Source: Alphaproteobacteria bacterium
GTDB lineage: Bacteria; Pseudomonadota; Alphaproteobacteria; Micropepsales; Micropepsaceae
Assembly: GCA_025361185.1 (NCBI GenBank)
Contig: JANYAR010000016.1
Location: 55,471 to 119,470, forward strand
Direction: 5' to 3'
Length of the DNA stretch: 64,000 bases
This document shows positions 43,955-52,547 of this stretch, piece by piece. The first letter of the stretch is position 1. Every line of letters starts with the position of its first letter. Below the pieces are notes generated by a model, which had not been told where the DNA came from, ran no database searches, and saw only the letters and a list, made by a program, of their open reading frames with translations. The position numbers and the translations under genes were made by a program.

Positions 43955-44875
43955 ATGACCTTACGCAAACGCGAGTTTCTGGCGAGTCTTGGAATGGCAG
44001 CGGGCGCCGGACTGAGCGGCGCATGGGCGCAGACTGCGCCCAAGGGTAAAGACCTGGGCGCGGTGGCGCCGGAGAAGAGGAACGAGATTCCCCATCGCAA
44101 AGTCACCACACGCAATCTGTTCAAGGTGAGTGATGGCTATCCCAACGGCGTCGCGGTGGCGCCGCAAGGCGTGTGGGTGGCCGAACAAAAGGCGCAGGGC
44201 TATGGCCAGAGCGGCAAGAAGATCAAGGAAGCGGCCTGGTTGTTCGACTGGACCGGCAAGAAGCTCAAGACCGTGATGACCGACTCCAGCAACACATCGG
44301 GCCTCGCCTTCGGCAACGGCCATATCTGGATGGGCGCCAACGGCGGCGCGGAAGGTATTTACGAAGTGGACATGGATGGGCGCACCGTGTCGCATCGCCA
44401 GATCCCGCTGGGCCCCGCCGACAATGGCGGCGGCTGCCACGGGCTGATGTGGCATGACGGCAAGCTGTGGATCGTCGCCAATCGCATCAAGGCCATCCTG
44501 CGCGTGGACCCCAAGACCTGGACGCCGGAATTCATCATTCCGATCACCACCCAGCGCTGGCACGGTTGCGCCTGGGACAGCAGCCATCCCGGCGGCGCGA
44601 TCTGGATGGTGACCGGCTCATCCGACGTCAACCGCTATGTGATGCAGAACGGCAAGTTGCACCACACCACGACCTGCGGCCTGATGAAGTATTCCGCTGC
44701 TACCGGCCAGTTGCTGGAAACCGCGGAATTCGAGGATGGCACCGCGGACGCCCATGGTCTGGACATGCATGACGGCAAGCTGATCTCCTGTGATGCGGGC
44801 GTAGGCCCACCCGGCTTCGAGGGTACCGGAAGTCCCAGCGCCGGCTATGTTTTCGAGATCAATTTCGTTAGTTGA
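43955..44875 (+). CDS. Exported beta-propeller protein of unknown function
   Basis: A 306-residue protein with the leader MTLRKREFLASLGMAAGAGLSGAWAQ, resembling a Tat signal although the basic pair is K-R. The body has propeller-like phrases (YPNGVAVAPQGVWVAEQKAQ, TSGLAFGNGHIWMGANGG, CHGLMWHDGKLWIVANRIKAILRVDPKTW, AHGLDMHDGKLISCDAG) like SMP-30/virginiamycin-B-lyase-type propellers. GGGAG precedes the ATG. It stands alone after a terminator but in the same direction as the quinoprotein set. Substrate and activity are unknown. Confidence 0.75.
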   Translation: MTLRKREFLASLGMAAGAGLSGAWAQTAPKGKDLGAVAPEKRNEIPHRKVTTRNLFKVSDGYPNGVAVAPQGVWVAEQKAQGYGQSGKKIKEAAWLFDWTGKKLKTVMTDSSNTSGLAFGNGHIWMGANGGAEGIYEVDMDGRTVSHRQIPLGPADNGGGCHGLMWHDGKLWIVANRIKAILRVDPKTWTPEFIIPITTQRWHGCAWDSSHPGGAIWMVTGSSDVNRYVMQNGKLHHTTTCGLMKYSAATGQLLETAEFEDGTADAHGLDMHDGKLISCDAGVGPPGFEGTGSPSAGYVFEINFVS

Positions 44876-44892
44876 CCCCCCTCTCTGGGTTT

Positions 44893-44968
44893 CGGCCGGG
44901 CCGTCGGCCCGGCCGCTCGCTTTAGCCCGCGGTGTCCCAGCCTCGCGGCGCGCCTGGATGCGCGCCGC
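44893..44968. other. Two strong GC hairpins in the spacer before the GntR gene
   Basis: CGGCCGGGCC/GGCCCGGCCG (44893-44915) and GCGGCGCGC/GCGCGCCGC (44945-44968). Neither has a T run. With repeat family B copy 1 they fill most of the 213-base gap 44876-45088. Confidence 0.6.
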
Positions 44969-44975
44969 TGCGGCG

Positions 44976-45032
44976 TTCGTCGCTTTCGCAGGTCCACTGG
45001 ACCTGCTCATGCGCTTCGCGCACCGCTCCTCA
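44976..45032. repeat. Palindromic repeat family B, copy 1
   Basis: 57 bases, 53 identical to 59556-59612. Core palindrome GCAGGTCCACTGGACCTGC at 44988-45006, followed by hairpin TGCGC-TTC-GCGCA at 45010-45022. Confidence 0.8.
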
Positions 45033-45088
45033 CCCCCCTTGTCTTCAGGAGCCCCCATCCCCATTGTCCCACCCGGAAAGAGTGGGCC

Positions 45089-45784
45089 ATGGCACGTCCC
45101 CGCGAGAAGGATATCGCAACAAGGCTGGATGAATGGTCGCCGCGGCTTTTGAAGTCGCGTCTGTATCAACGCATCCTGGTAGACATTATTATTGGCGCTT
45201 TGGCGCCCGGCGAACAGCTGGACGAAAATGCCCTGGCGCGGCGCTATGGCGGCGGGCTGGCCGGCATCCGCGAGGCACTGGCCCGCCTGGCTCTGGAAGG
45301 CCTGGTGGTGCGTCGGGCCCGGGTCGGCACGTCGGTGTCACCCTTGGATCTGGTAAGTGCCCGCGAAGCCTTTGAAGCGCGTTGTCTGATCGAGGTGCAT
45401 TGCGCAGGGCTCGCCGCCGTCCATGCCAGCGACGCAGAACTTGCCGCGATCCGTTCCACTTTTGACGATGGCGAAAAAGCCGTGCGCGACAACGATCAGG
45501 CTGCGCTGGCGGCGATGGACGAGGCGTTTCACGTCGCGGTGGCGGCGGGAAGCCACAACCGCACCCTGGCCAAGATGGTGGTGACGCTGCACCATCAGAC
45601 AGCGCGTTACTGGCTCTATGCCATGCGCGGACCGGGCAGCGATGATGGCATGGCCGCGCTGAACGAACATCGCGGTCTGGCCGACGCCATCGCCAGCCGC
45701 AATGCCGAACGCGCCCGCGCCGAGATGCTCAAGGTCCTGGGTGACTTTCCCGCTGAAATGAAGCGCACGCTGGAAAACCGATAA
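45089..45784 (+). CDS. GntR-family regulator, FadR/FCD subfamily
   Basis: A 231-residue regulator. N-terminal winged helix (LYQRILVDIIIGALAPGEQLDENALARRYGGGLAGIREALARLALEGLVVRR) and an all-helical FCD effector domain (REAFEARCLIEVHCAGLA, DEAFHVAVAAGSHN, LNEHRGLADAIASRNAERARAEM) with the metal-binding Asp/His pattern. It starts an operon with an MFS transporter 5 bases downstream and the RutA/RutB-like genes beyond, so it is probably their local repressor. Effector likely a small carboxylate from the pathway (inference). Confidence 0.9.
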   Translation: MARPREKDIATRLDEWSPRLLKSRLYQRILVDIIIGALAPGEQLDENALARRYGGGLAGIREALARLALEGLVVRRARVGTSVSPLDLVSAREAFEARCLIEVHCAGLAAVHASDAELAAIRSTFDDGEKAVRDNDQAALAAMDEAFHVAVAAGSHNRTLAKMVVTLHHQTARYWLYAMRGPGSDDGMAALNEHRGLADAIASRNAERARAEMLKVLGDFPAEMKRTLENR

Positions 45785-45789
45785 ACACG

Positions 45790-46980
45790 ATGACTGAGCG
45801 CAGCGGCTGGCTGACTTTGGCCCTTATGAGCGCGCTGTTCTTCATCATCACAGCCGCGACCTTTGACAGCCTTGGGGTGGTGCTGCCCGCTATGGTGGGC
45901 GAACTGGGCTGGAGCTGGGCCAAGGCCGGTTTCGGCTTCACACTGCTGGGTTTTTTCTGCGGCATCACCAGCACCATCCCCGCCACCCTGATCCGCAAAT
46001 GGGGTGTGCGCGCCTGTCTGCTGGTGGGCACGCTGGTGATGGGTCTCGCCTTTGCGTGTCTGGCCCGGGCCGATGGCTTGCCGCGCTATTTCGCCGGCGC
46101 CTCGCTGGCGGGACTGGGCCTCACCTTGCTGGCAACGGTGCCCGGCACTTATCTTCTGGCGCGGTTGTTTGCGCGGCCTTCTTTCGCCATCGGGCTTTAT
46201 TTCACCATCGGCGGGCTGGGCGGCGTGGCCGGGCCGCTGCTCTATCGCGCGGTAACGGACGTCACGGGCCATTGGCGCAGTTACTGGCTGGTGACGGGTG
46301 CGCTGGTGGTGCTGGCGGGTCTTGCCGCGATGCTGCTGGTGGACACGGCAACCGATGTCGGATCGGCCAAGGACAGCGACCCGCAGATTTCCACCGAAGG
46401 CTGGAGCGTGCGCGCGGCGCTGCAGACCCCCCAGTTCTGGATATTGGCCGCCGCCTACAGCGCTTTCCTGTTCTGCGGCATCACCGCCAATTCGGTGTCG
46501 GTGGCGCACCTCACCCAGGTCGGCGTCACGGCGGCGATGGCAGGCAACATGATGAGCCTGCAGGCGCTGATCAATGCCGGTGCGCGGCTGGCGGGGGGGA
46601 TTCTCACCCGCTTTGTCAGCGCCAAGACATTGTTGGCGGTGTCGTTGGGTTTGCTGGTTATCGGCCTCTTGGCGCTGGGCGCGGCACGTGATGTGCCCAT
46701 GATGCTGGTCTATGCCGCCGGCATCGGTATCGGCTATGGCCTGACTTTCTTTGCCGCCAGCATCCTGCTGCTGGATTATTTCGGGCGCGGCCCGTATCTG
46801 GAGCTGTTCGCCACCGTCAACTTGATCTCGACGGTGGGGGCGGTGGCGCCGACCCTGGCGGGCCTGACCCGGGACCAGATCGGCGGTTTCACGCCTTTTT
46901 TTGTAGGCCTTTCGGTACTGGTAGCCTTGGTCTTGCTGGCTGTCATCATGATGCGCGCCCCGCATCCGAGACAGGCATGA
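45790..46980 (+). CDS. MFS transporter
   Basis: A 396-residue permease with about twelve TM segments (ALFFIITAATFDSLGVVLPAM, FTLLGFFCGITSTIPATLIRKWGVRACLLVG, YFTIGGLGGVAGPLLYR). The Arg-Lys-Trp-Gly-x-Arg loop after helix 2 is the MFS signature. The family looks like monocarboxylate/oxalate-type or sugar-acid MFS carriers. It lies between the GntR regulator (5-base gap) and the flavin monooxygenase, and its TGA overlaps the ATG of the duplicated gene start at 46977. It probably imports the substrate of the two enzymes downstream. Confidence 0.85.
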   Translation: MTERSGWLTLALMSALFFIITAATFDSLGVVLPAMVGELGWSWAKAGFGFTLLGFFCGITSTIPATLIRKWGVRACLLVGTLVMGLAFACLARADGLPRYFAGASLAGLGLTLLATVPGTYLLARLFARPSFAIGLYFTIGGLGGVAGPLLYRAVTDVTGHWRSYWLVTGALVVLAGLAAMLLVDTATDVGSAKDSDPQISTEGWSVRAALQTPQFWILAAAYSAFLFCGITANSVSVAHLTQVGVTAAMAGNMMSLQALINAGARLAGGILTRFVSAKTLLAVSLGLLVIGLLALGAARDVPMMLVYAAGIGIGYGLTFFAASILLLDYFGRGPYLELFATVNLISTVGAVAPTLAGLTRDQIGGFTPFFVGLSVLVALVLLAVIMMRAPHPRQA

Positions 46981-47069
46981 GCCGCCCCAAGGAATATGGC
47001 GTGTTCCTGCCCATAGCGACGCGAAGCGCGCGCGAGCGCGTTCGCCAACAAAAAACGTTCGCGACATGA
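46977..47069 (+). pseudogene. Duplicated, truncated 5' end of the downstream monooxygenase gene (30-codon micro-ORF)
   Basis: The first 42 bases match the start of the gene at 47066 at 37 positions, giving MSRPKEYGVFLPIA against MSGSKEYGVFLPIA. It then runs into unrelated GC-palindromic sequence, ending in TGA that overlaps the real ATG. Its own ATG overlaps the MFS stop. It is therefore a remnant that now serves as a translated link between two genes. Confidence 0.75.
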
Positions 47070-48121
47070 GCGGCTCCAAAGAATATGGCGTGTTTCTGCC
47101 CATCGCGAACGGCGGGTGGATTGTTTCCAAAACGACGCCGTCCTTGGACGGCGGTTGGGCGCAGAATCGCGATGCCGCGCTGATCGCCGAAGCCGAAGGC
47201 TTCGACTTTGTGATGGCGATGGGAAAATGGCGCGGTTTCGGCGGCGACACCGACCATTGGGGCCACAGCCTGGAGGCCGTCACCATGATGGCCGGGATCG
47301 CTGCCGTCACCAAACGGATCAAGGTGTGGGCGACGTTGCATGCCATCCTGCACAATCCGGCGGTGGCGGCCAAAATGATTGCGACCCTCGATCATATCAG
47401 CGGCGGGCGCGCCGGTTTGAATATTGTCGCCGGAGCCTATGCGAAGGAATTTTCGCAGATGGGGGCCTGGGACGCGTCGCTCGATCATGACGCGCGCTAT
47501 GAGCTGACTGAGGAGTGGACGCAGATTGTCAAGCGGCTTTGGACCGAGCCCAAGGTAAGCTTCGAAGGCAAGCATTTCACGTTCAAGGATTGCGTCAGCG
47601 AGCCCAAACCGATCAATCCGCCTTTCCTGATCTGTGCCGGCATGTCACAGCGCGGATTTGAGTTTTCGGTGCGCGAGGCGGATGGCTGCTTCATCGGCGG
47701 CCGCAATGAAGCCGAGACCCGCGACGTATCGCTGCGCGCCCGGGCCCTGGCGGCCAGGCTGGGCAAGCCCATCCGCACCTATTGCATGATGACGGTGATT
47801 TGTGCCGCCACGGATGAAGAGGCAGAGGCTAAGGCGCAAAAATACCGCGAAGGGCTGGACGAGGGCGCGGTGCGCGGCATGCTGGAGAGCTATGGCGCGC
47901 CGATGTCTGGAGATGGGGGCAATGCCATGACCGCCCGGGCACAAGGCGCCTTCATGACCCAAACGGTGGTGGGTTCGCCTGCCACTTGCGCCGCCAGAAT
48001 CGAGAATTTCCTGCGCGACTGCGACATAGACGGGTTGATGTTCATCTATGACGACTATGTCCAGGGCCTGCGTGTCACGGCGCGTGAAATCCTGCCGCGG
48101 CTTCGCGAGGCCTTCCCATGA
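47066..48121 (+). CDS. LLM-class flavin-dependent monooxygenase, RutA-like
   Basis: A 351-residue FMN-dependent barrel of the luciferase-like family, matching pyrimidine oxygenase RutA along its length: KEYGVFLPIANGGWIVS, GFDFVMAMGKWRGFGGDT, LEAVTMMAGIAAVTKRI, ATLDHISGGRAGLNIVAGAYAKEFSQMG, CAGMSQRGFEFSVREADGCF. RutA opens the uracil ring to ureidoacrylate peracid. Its stop overlaps the isochorismatase start by 4 bases. No rutC-rutG genes are visible, so the true substrate may be another N-heterocycle or amide. Confidence 0.85.
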   Translation: MSGSKEYGVFLPIANGGWIVSKTTPSLDGGWAQNRDAALIAEAEGFDFVMAMGKWRGFGGDTDHWGHSLEAVTMMAGIAAVTKRIKVWATLHAILHNPAVAAKMIATLDHISGGRAGLNIVAGAYAKEFSQMGAWDASLDHDARYELTEEWTQIVKRLWTEPKVSFEGKHFTFKDCVSEPKPINPPFLICAGMSQRGFEFSVREADGCFIGGRNEAETRDVSLRARALAARLGKPIRTYCMMTVICAATDEEAEAKAQKYREGLDEGAVRGMLESYGAPMSGDGGNAMTARAQGAFMTQTVVGSPATCAARIENFLRDCDIDGLMFIYDDYVQGLRVTAREILPRLREAFP

Positions 48122-48732
48122 AGCCCGAATGGATCGCGCCCCATCGCACGGCCCTGATCCTGATCGATTGCCAGGTGGATTTCGGCGCGCAGGGTGGCGC
48201 GATGGCGCGGGCCGGCGCCGACATGTCTTCGGTGCCGCCGGCCTTGGCCAAAGCCGGGGCGCTGGCGGATGTGGCGCGGGGTGCGAAGGTTGAAGTCGTG
48301 TTCGTCCGCCTCATCACCCGTTCCGGGGATGATAACAAATTCCTGCGTGAGGCCAGGCAGCGCCAAGAAGACACTTTGCCCAATCTTTGTGTCGAGGGTT
48401 CGCGCGGCGCCGAATTCATCGGGCCGCAGCCACGGCCAGGCGAGACGGTGATTTCCAAGACGCGCTTTAGTGCCTTTGCCGGCACCGGTCTGGCCGATCA
48501 TCTTCGCGCGCGCGGGATCGACACGCTGGTGCTCGCTGGCCTGACCACCGAGTGCTGTGTGCAGTCCTCTGCCTGGGACGCGCTGGAGCGCGATTTCCAT
48601 GTTTTCGTGGCCGCCGACGCCTGCGCGGCCTACGAACCGGAGCTGCACCGCCATACGCTCCGGGCGCTGGCGCTGAATGGGGTGATTGTCGAGGGCGCTG
48701 ACATTTTCGCCACGTTCTGGAATACCAAGTAA
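48118..48732 (+). CDS. Isochorismatase-like amidohydrolase, RutB-like
   Basis: A 204-residue cysteine hydrolase. Catalytic triad visible: Asp in ALILIDCQVDF, Lys in VISKTRFSAF, and Cys in GLTTECCVQSSAWDALE, with the cis-peptide TTE turn. RutB cleaves ureidoacrylate/peracid to carbamate and aminoacrylate; nicotinamidase-like relatives hydrolyse other amides. Tight coupling to the RutA-like gene supports a sequential ring-opening/hydrolysis pair. Confidence 0.86.
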   Translation: MKPEWIAPHRTALILIDCQVDFGAQGGAMARAGADMSSVPPALAKAGALADVARGAKVEVVFVRLITRSGDDNKFLREARQRQEDTLPNLCVEGSRGAEFIGPQPRPGETVISKTRFSAFAGTGLADHLRARGIDTLVLAGLTTECCVQSSAWDALERDFHVFVAADACAAYEPELHRHTLRALALNGVIVEGADIFATFWNTK

Positions 48733-48768
48733 AAACAAAGTCTTATATCAAATCTTTCCTTGCCGTCC

Positions 48769-48803
48769 ATGTAATGTTGAGCAAGCGCTGTAAAATGTTA
48801 CAT
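48769..48803 (+). promoter_or_regulatory. Inverted repeat in the AT-rich leader of the TonB receptor gene
   Basis: ATGTAA (48769-48774) and TTACAT (48798-48803) with partly repeated TGTAA..ATGTT units between. It lies 17-50 bases before the receptor start in an otherwise AT-rich 87-base spacer. Possible operator; no Fur box is evident. Confidence 0.3.
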
Positions 48804-48819
48804 AGCATTTCCGCCAGAA

Positions 48820-51204
48820 ATGCCTATGTACGCCCCCATGAAATTCAGTCTGATGATCGCAGCGTTACTCTGCGCGGCGGGGCCAGCTCTGGCACAGGGC
48901 GTTGAGTCGATCACCGTGACCGGCGATCCGGTCCATCTGCTGCAAACCAGCGCCAATAGCGCCGCCTTCGGCCTGGACAAACCGCTGATCGAAACCCCGC
49001 GCGCCGTCACCCTGGTCAGCGAAGCCACCATCGCGCGCTATGGCATCGTGGGGGTCAACGATCTCACCGCCATCACGCCGTCGGCCTATACCGCCAGCTA
49101 TTACGGGGTCGAAGGCTCGGTCAGCTTGCGCGGCACCTTGGCGGAAAATTATTTCCGCGGCTTCAAGCGGGTGGAAAATCGCGGCACCTATTCCACGCCC
49201 CTGGCCGATGCGGCCGGGATCGAGATTCTGCGTGGGCCGCCATCGCCGCTTTATGGCGCGGGCAAGGTGGGCGGGCTGGTCAACTTCCTGCCCAAGACCG
49301 CCAGTGCCGGCGACGCGGTGGGCGGCGAGGTCACTGTCACCTATGGCAGCTATTCCAAGCGCAATCTTTCCGCGCAGGTCAGCATGCCGGTGGCGATCGG
49401 CGAGGCGGGCGGTGGGCTGCATGCTTACGGCGAACTCGACGACAGCTTCAGCTTCTATCGCGGCCTGCATCCCAGCCATCAGCTGATACAGCTGTCGGGT
49501 GGACTTGCGCTGGGCAATTGGTCCTTCGCCGCCGACTACATGTATTTTCATTCCAACGGCGATGTGCAGGCGCCGGGCTGGAACCGGTTGACCCAGGCGC
49601 TGATCGACAGCGGCAGCTATATCACCGGGCACAACAGCTCATTGGCCGACGCGGACGGCAATGGCCGCCTGACATTGAACGAATTGGGCGGAAATCCGTA
49701 TTTCTTTGACCCCAATTTCCACCCTTTGGCCTGTGTGGGCTGCCAGGACGCGGCGCACCGGCTGGATACCGGTTTGGGCGCCACCCCCCTTGATCCGCGC
49801 ACAGTCTATATCGCGCGCGGCGTGGATTTCTCCAACACCATCACCCATACGGCTTTTGCGGAAGCGGCGCGCGATCTGGGGGACGGCCAGATGCTGCGCC
49901 TGCAACTGTTCGGCGACACACTGCAGAATGACCGATTTGTGTCCTACGGTTTTCCCGGTTCCTATCGCACCCAGATCGGCGAGGTGCGGCTGCGCTATGA
50001 TCTCAAGCGCGATTTCGGTCTTTTGAAAACCCAGACGATGGCGGGCGCGTCCTATCGCACTGTCCATGCCATCGGCAAAGAAAGCTTCAACAGCGGCGTC
50101 ATCGCGCTGGATCGACGCGACATCTCACGGGGCCCCGCCGCCAACGACATCATCGATTCTCCGTTCAACGTGGACCCGCCGGGCACGGTGGGTCTGGGTT
50201 GGGAAAACAATGTCCGCACCAACAGCGCCGATGGCGGATTTTTCGTCACCAGCGATCTTAACTGGGACGATGGCTTGGACCTGACCCTGGGCGGGCGCTA
50301 TGACGACTATAATGTGCGCTCGGCCGATGCGGGCATACTGGCTTACGAACCCGCAAGTGGACGCGGCAATGCCGGGCGCTTCACCTATTCCGCCAGCCTG
50401 TCCTATCGCACGCCCTGGGGTCTGGTGCCCTATGTCACCACCGCCAAATCGTCGGCACTCGAAATCGGCCAGGCCAGCCAGGTGGCAACCAGCCTGCTGG
50501 CGGGCCGCGACTGGCTGTCCAATTCCTTTCTCAATGAAGTGGGCGTGAAATTCACCGCTCTGGACGATCACCTGCAGGGCAGCCTGGATTGGTATGTGCA
50601 GAACCGCACCCAACTCAATCAGGGCGGCGGCGTCACCAATGTGATGGGTACGCGCGCCAAGGGTGCGGAGCTGGAGCTGCGCTATGTCGCGACGTCCAAT
50701 CTCAGCCTGACTTTGGCGGCGTCGCTGCAGCACACCACCATCAAGGGCCCCGACCACAGCTTTGCCTATGTGCCGGCGCGCAGCTATGGCGTGACGCCGC
50801 AGAACGGTTTTGGCGGTAGTTATGTGACATTCGATTTTTCCAGCCTGCGGGGCGGCGATTATGAAAACACGCTTCTGCCCCATGCCGTGATCAGCCCTTA
50901 TCTGACCTGGACCAGCGATGCCCAGACTTGGGGCGCCGTTGAAAAGATAATATGGGGCGCGACCTTCGGCGGCAGCTATGTCGGCCAGACGCGGCAGACC
51001 GTGCCGGGGCCGATTTTCTATCCCTCCTATGTCACGCTCAATGCCTCGGCTTTCGCGCAATGGGATGTGTGGGAGGGTGACGTGAATGTGAACAATCTGG
51101 GCGATGCGCGCTTTTTCACGCCGGGCGCCGATACCTATGCCAATCTCAGCGCTCTGCCGGGCATCGGGCGGGTCTGGAAAATAACGCTCAAGCGATTGTT
51201 CTAG
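48820..51204 (+). CDS. TonB-dependent outer-membrane receptor (siderophore-receptor type)
   Basis: A 794-residue receptor with signal peptide ending GPALAQG, TonB-box-like ESITVTG, plug domain (ETPRAVTLVSEATIARYGIVGVNDL, GSVSLRGT, GIEILRGPPSPLYGAGKVGGLVNFLPK) and a 22-strand barrel ending in the aromatic-terminal KITLKRLF. The plug pattern is that of FhuA/FpvA-like siderophore receptors, but members also carry sugars. ATGs at 48820, 48826 and 48838 are all possible; the signal peptide begins MKFSLMIAAL at 48838. A metallophosphoesterase gene follows after 26 bases. Confidence 0.88.
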   Translation: MPMYAPMKFSLMIAALLCAAGPALAQGVESITVTGDPVHLLQTSANSAAFGLDKPLIETPRAVTLVSEATIARYGIVGVNDLTAITPSAYTASYYGVEGSVSLRGTLAENYFRGFKRVENRGTYSTPLADAAGIEILRGPPSPLYGAGKVGGLVNFLPKTASAGDAVGGEVTVTYGSYSKRNLSAQVSMPVAIGEAGGGLHAYGELDDSFSFYRGLHPSHQLIQLSGGLALGNWSFAADYMYFHSNGDVQAPGWNRLTQALIDSGSYITGHNSSLADADGNGRLTLNELGGNPYFFDPNFHPLACVGCQDAAHRLDTGLGATPLDPRTVYIARGVDFSNTITHTAFAEAARDLGDGQMLRLQLFGDTLQNDRFVSYGFPGSYRTQIGEVRLRYDLKRDFGLLKTQTMAGASYRTVHAIGKESFNSGVIALDRRDISRGPAANDIIDSPFNVDPPGTVGLGWENNVRTNSADGGFFVTSDLNWDDGLDLTLGGRYDDYNVRSADAGILAYEPASGRGNAGRFTYSASLSYRTPWGLVPYVTTAKSSALEIGQASQVATSLLAGRDWLSNSFLNEVGVKFTALDDHLQGSLDWYVQNRTQLNQGGGVTNVMGTRAKGAELELRYVATSNLSLTLAASLQHTTIKGPDHSFAYVPARSYGVTPQNGFGGSYVTFDFSSLRGGDYENTLLPHAVISPYLTWTSDAQTWGAVEKIIWGATFGGSYVGQTRQTVPGPIFYPSYVTLNASAFAQWDVWEGDVNVNNLGDARFFTPGADTYANLSALPGIGRVWKITLKRLF

Positions 51205-51230
51205 GCGCCTCGCACGCTTAGGCTCACGCC

Positions 51231-52547
51231 ATGAAAAAGCTCGCGCTCGCGTTTCTGTTTTCTCTTTCACCCATTGCCGCACAGGCCGTGGACAGTTCCT
51301 GGGTTCAGGCAGTGTCGGGCGGCTTTGAAGCGCGGGCTGTTACTTCTCATTCAAAATGCCCCATGCTCCATACAAGTGGCGGTGACCAGATGATGTCGGT
51401 CCGTGTGGCTGCTAGCGCAGATTTTCCAATGGTTTGCAGCGCTCCAGTACCGTTAGACTCGAAATTTGTCGTGATCACTCCTGTCTACGATGAACCTTGT
51501 CCGACCGGAAACCCGGTCACTGTCATTTGCGAGCCAGAGCCACATTTTTTGCCAATCCCCAAGACGAATCCGCAACGCATTCTGGTGCTGGGCGATACCG
51601 GTTGCCGCATCAAGGGATCGGCACTTCAGGCCTGCAATGATCCGGCGCGATGGCCGTTCCCGCAACTTGCGGAAGCGGCCGCCCAATTGAAGCCCGACCT
51701 GATCATTCATGTCGGCGACTATCTCTATCGCGAAAGCGCCTGTCCTGCGGGCAATCAGGGCTGTGCCGGCTCGCCCTGGGGCGACAACTGGGTCAGCTGG
51801 CAGGCGGATTTCTACACCCCGGCCGCGCCGCTTCTGGCAGCCGCGCCCATCGTGCTGGTGCGTGGCAATCATGAGGACTGCGCGCGCGCCGGTCCCGGTT
51901 GGCTCAGGCTTCAAGGCCCCACCGCGTTTGATCCTGCTGCGCCCTGCGCCAGGCATCTGCCCCTATATAATGTGGAGCTGGGCGGATTGCGGCTGGCGGT
52001 GATGGACGATGCCACCGCGGAGGAAACCGAACTCAACCGTGATGATTCGCCGGTCTATGCCGCGGAGTTGACGGACATGGCCGCCATCCCGGCGCCGGTC
52101 TGGTTTGTGCACCATCGTCCCATCTGGGCGGCGGTCACCGGACCGCTTGGCATTCCCATCGGCGGCAATCTGGGCCTGATCGATGCCGCCCGCATCGCGT
52201 CGCTGCACGGCGATCCGCTGATCGCTGCCAGTGTGGAATTGATGCTGTCGGGCCACATCCACTCGTTCGAGGCGATCAACTACACCAAGGATGTGCCGCC
52301 CCAGATCGTGGCGGGCAATGGCGGCGACGATCTTCTGGTCACGCCCAAAAATCTCAGGGGCACGCAATTTCTGGGTCATTCCGGCGTCACCGTGGCCGAC
52401 GGCCTGTCGGTGGGCGGTTTCGGCTTCCTGCTGATGACCCGCGCGATGAGCGGCTGGACTATCGATCTTTACGATTCGGCAGGCACCAAGACACGCACCT
52501 GCCGTTTCACCACCGGACATCCGGGACGGCTGGACTGTCCGGCGTAA
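51231..52547 (+). CDS. Secreted calcineurin-like metallophosphoesterase
   Basis: A 438-residue exported phosphoesterase with signal peptide MKKLALAFLFSLSPIAAQA. Dinuclear-metal motifs appear in order: LGDTGCR, HVGDYLYR, VRGNHEDC, VHHRPIW, SGHIHSFE. An N-terminal domain of about 90 residues precedes them and has lower GC (roughly 51330-51540) than the rest. It follows the TonB receptor closely and may process a phosphorylated ligand in the periplasm (inference). Its 3' end overlaps the convergent lytic transglycosylase by 41 bases. Confidence 0.86.
   Translation: MKKLALAFLFSLSPIAAQAVDSSWVQAVSGGFEARAVTSHSKCPMLHTSGGDQMMSVRVAASADFPMVCSAPVPLDSKFVVITPVYDEPCPTGNPVTVICEPEPHFLPIPKTNPQRILVLGDTGCRIKGSALQACNDPARWPFPQLAEAAAQLKPDLIIHVGDYLYRESACPAGNQGCAGSPWGDNWVSWQADFYTPAAPLLAAAPIVLVRGNHEDCARAGPGWLRLQGPTAFDPAAPCARHLPLYNVELGGLRLAVMDDATAEETELNRDDSPVYAAELTDMAAIPAPVWFVHHRPIWAAVTGPLGIPIGGNLGLIDAARIASLHGDPLIAASVELMLSGHIHSFEAINYTKDVPPQIVAGNGGDDLLVTPKNLRGTQFLGHSGVTVADGLSVGGFGFLLMTRAMSGWTIDLYDSAGTKTRTCRFTTGHPGRLDCPA

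Noticed and set aside
44976..45032. Possible CRISPR or phage attachment site at the palindromic repeats
   Set aside because: Only two copies 14.6 kb apart, no spacers, no cas or integrase gene nearby.
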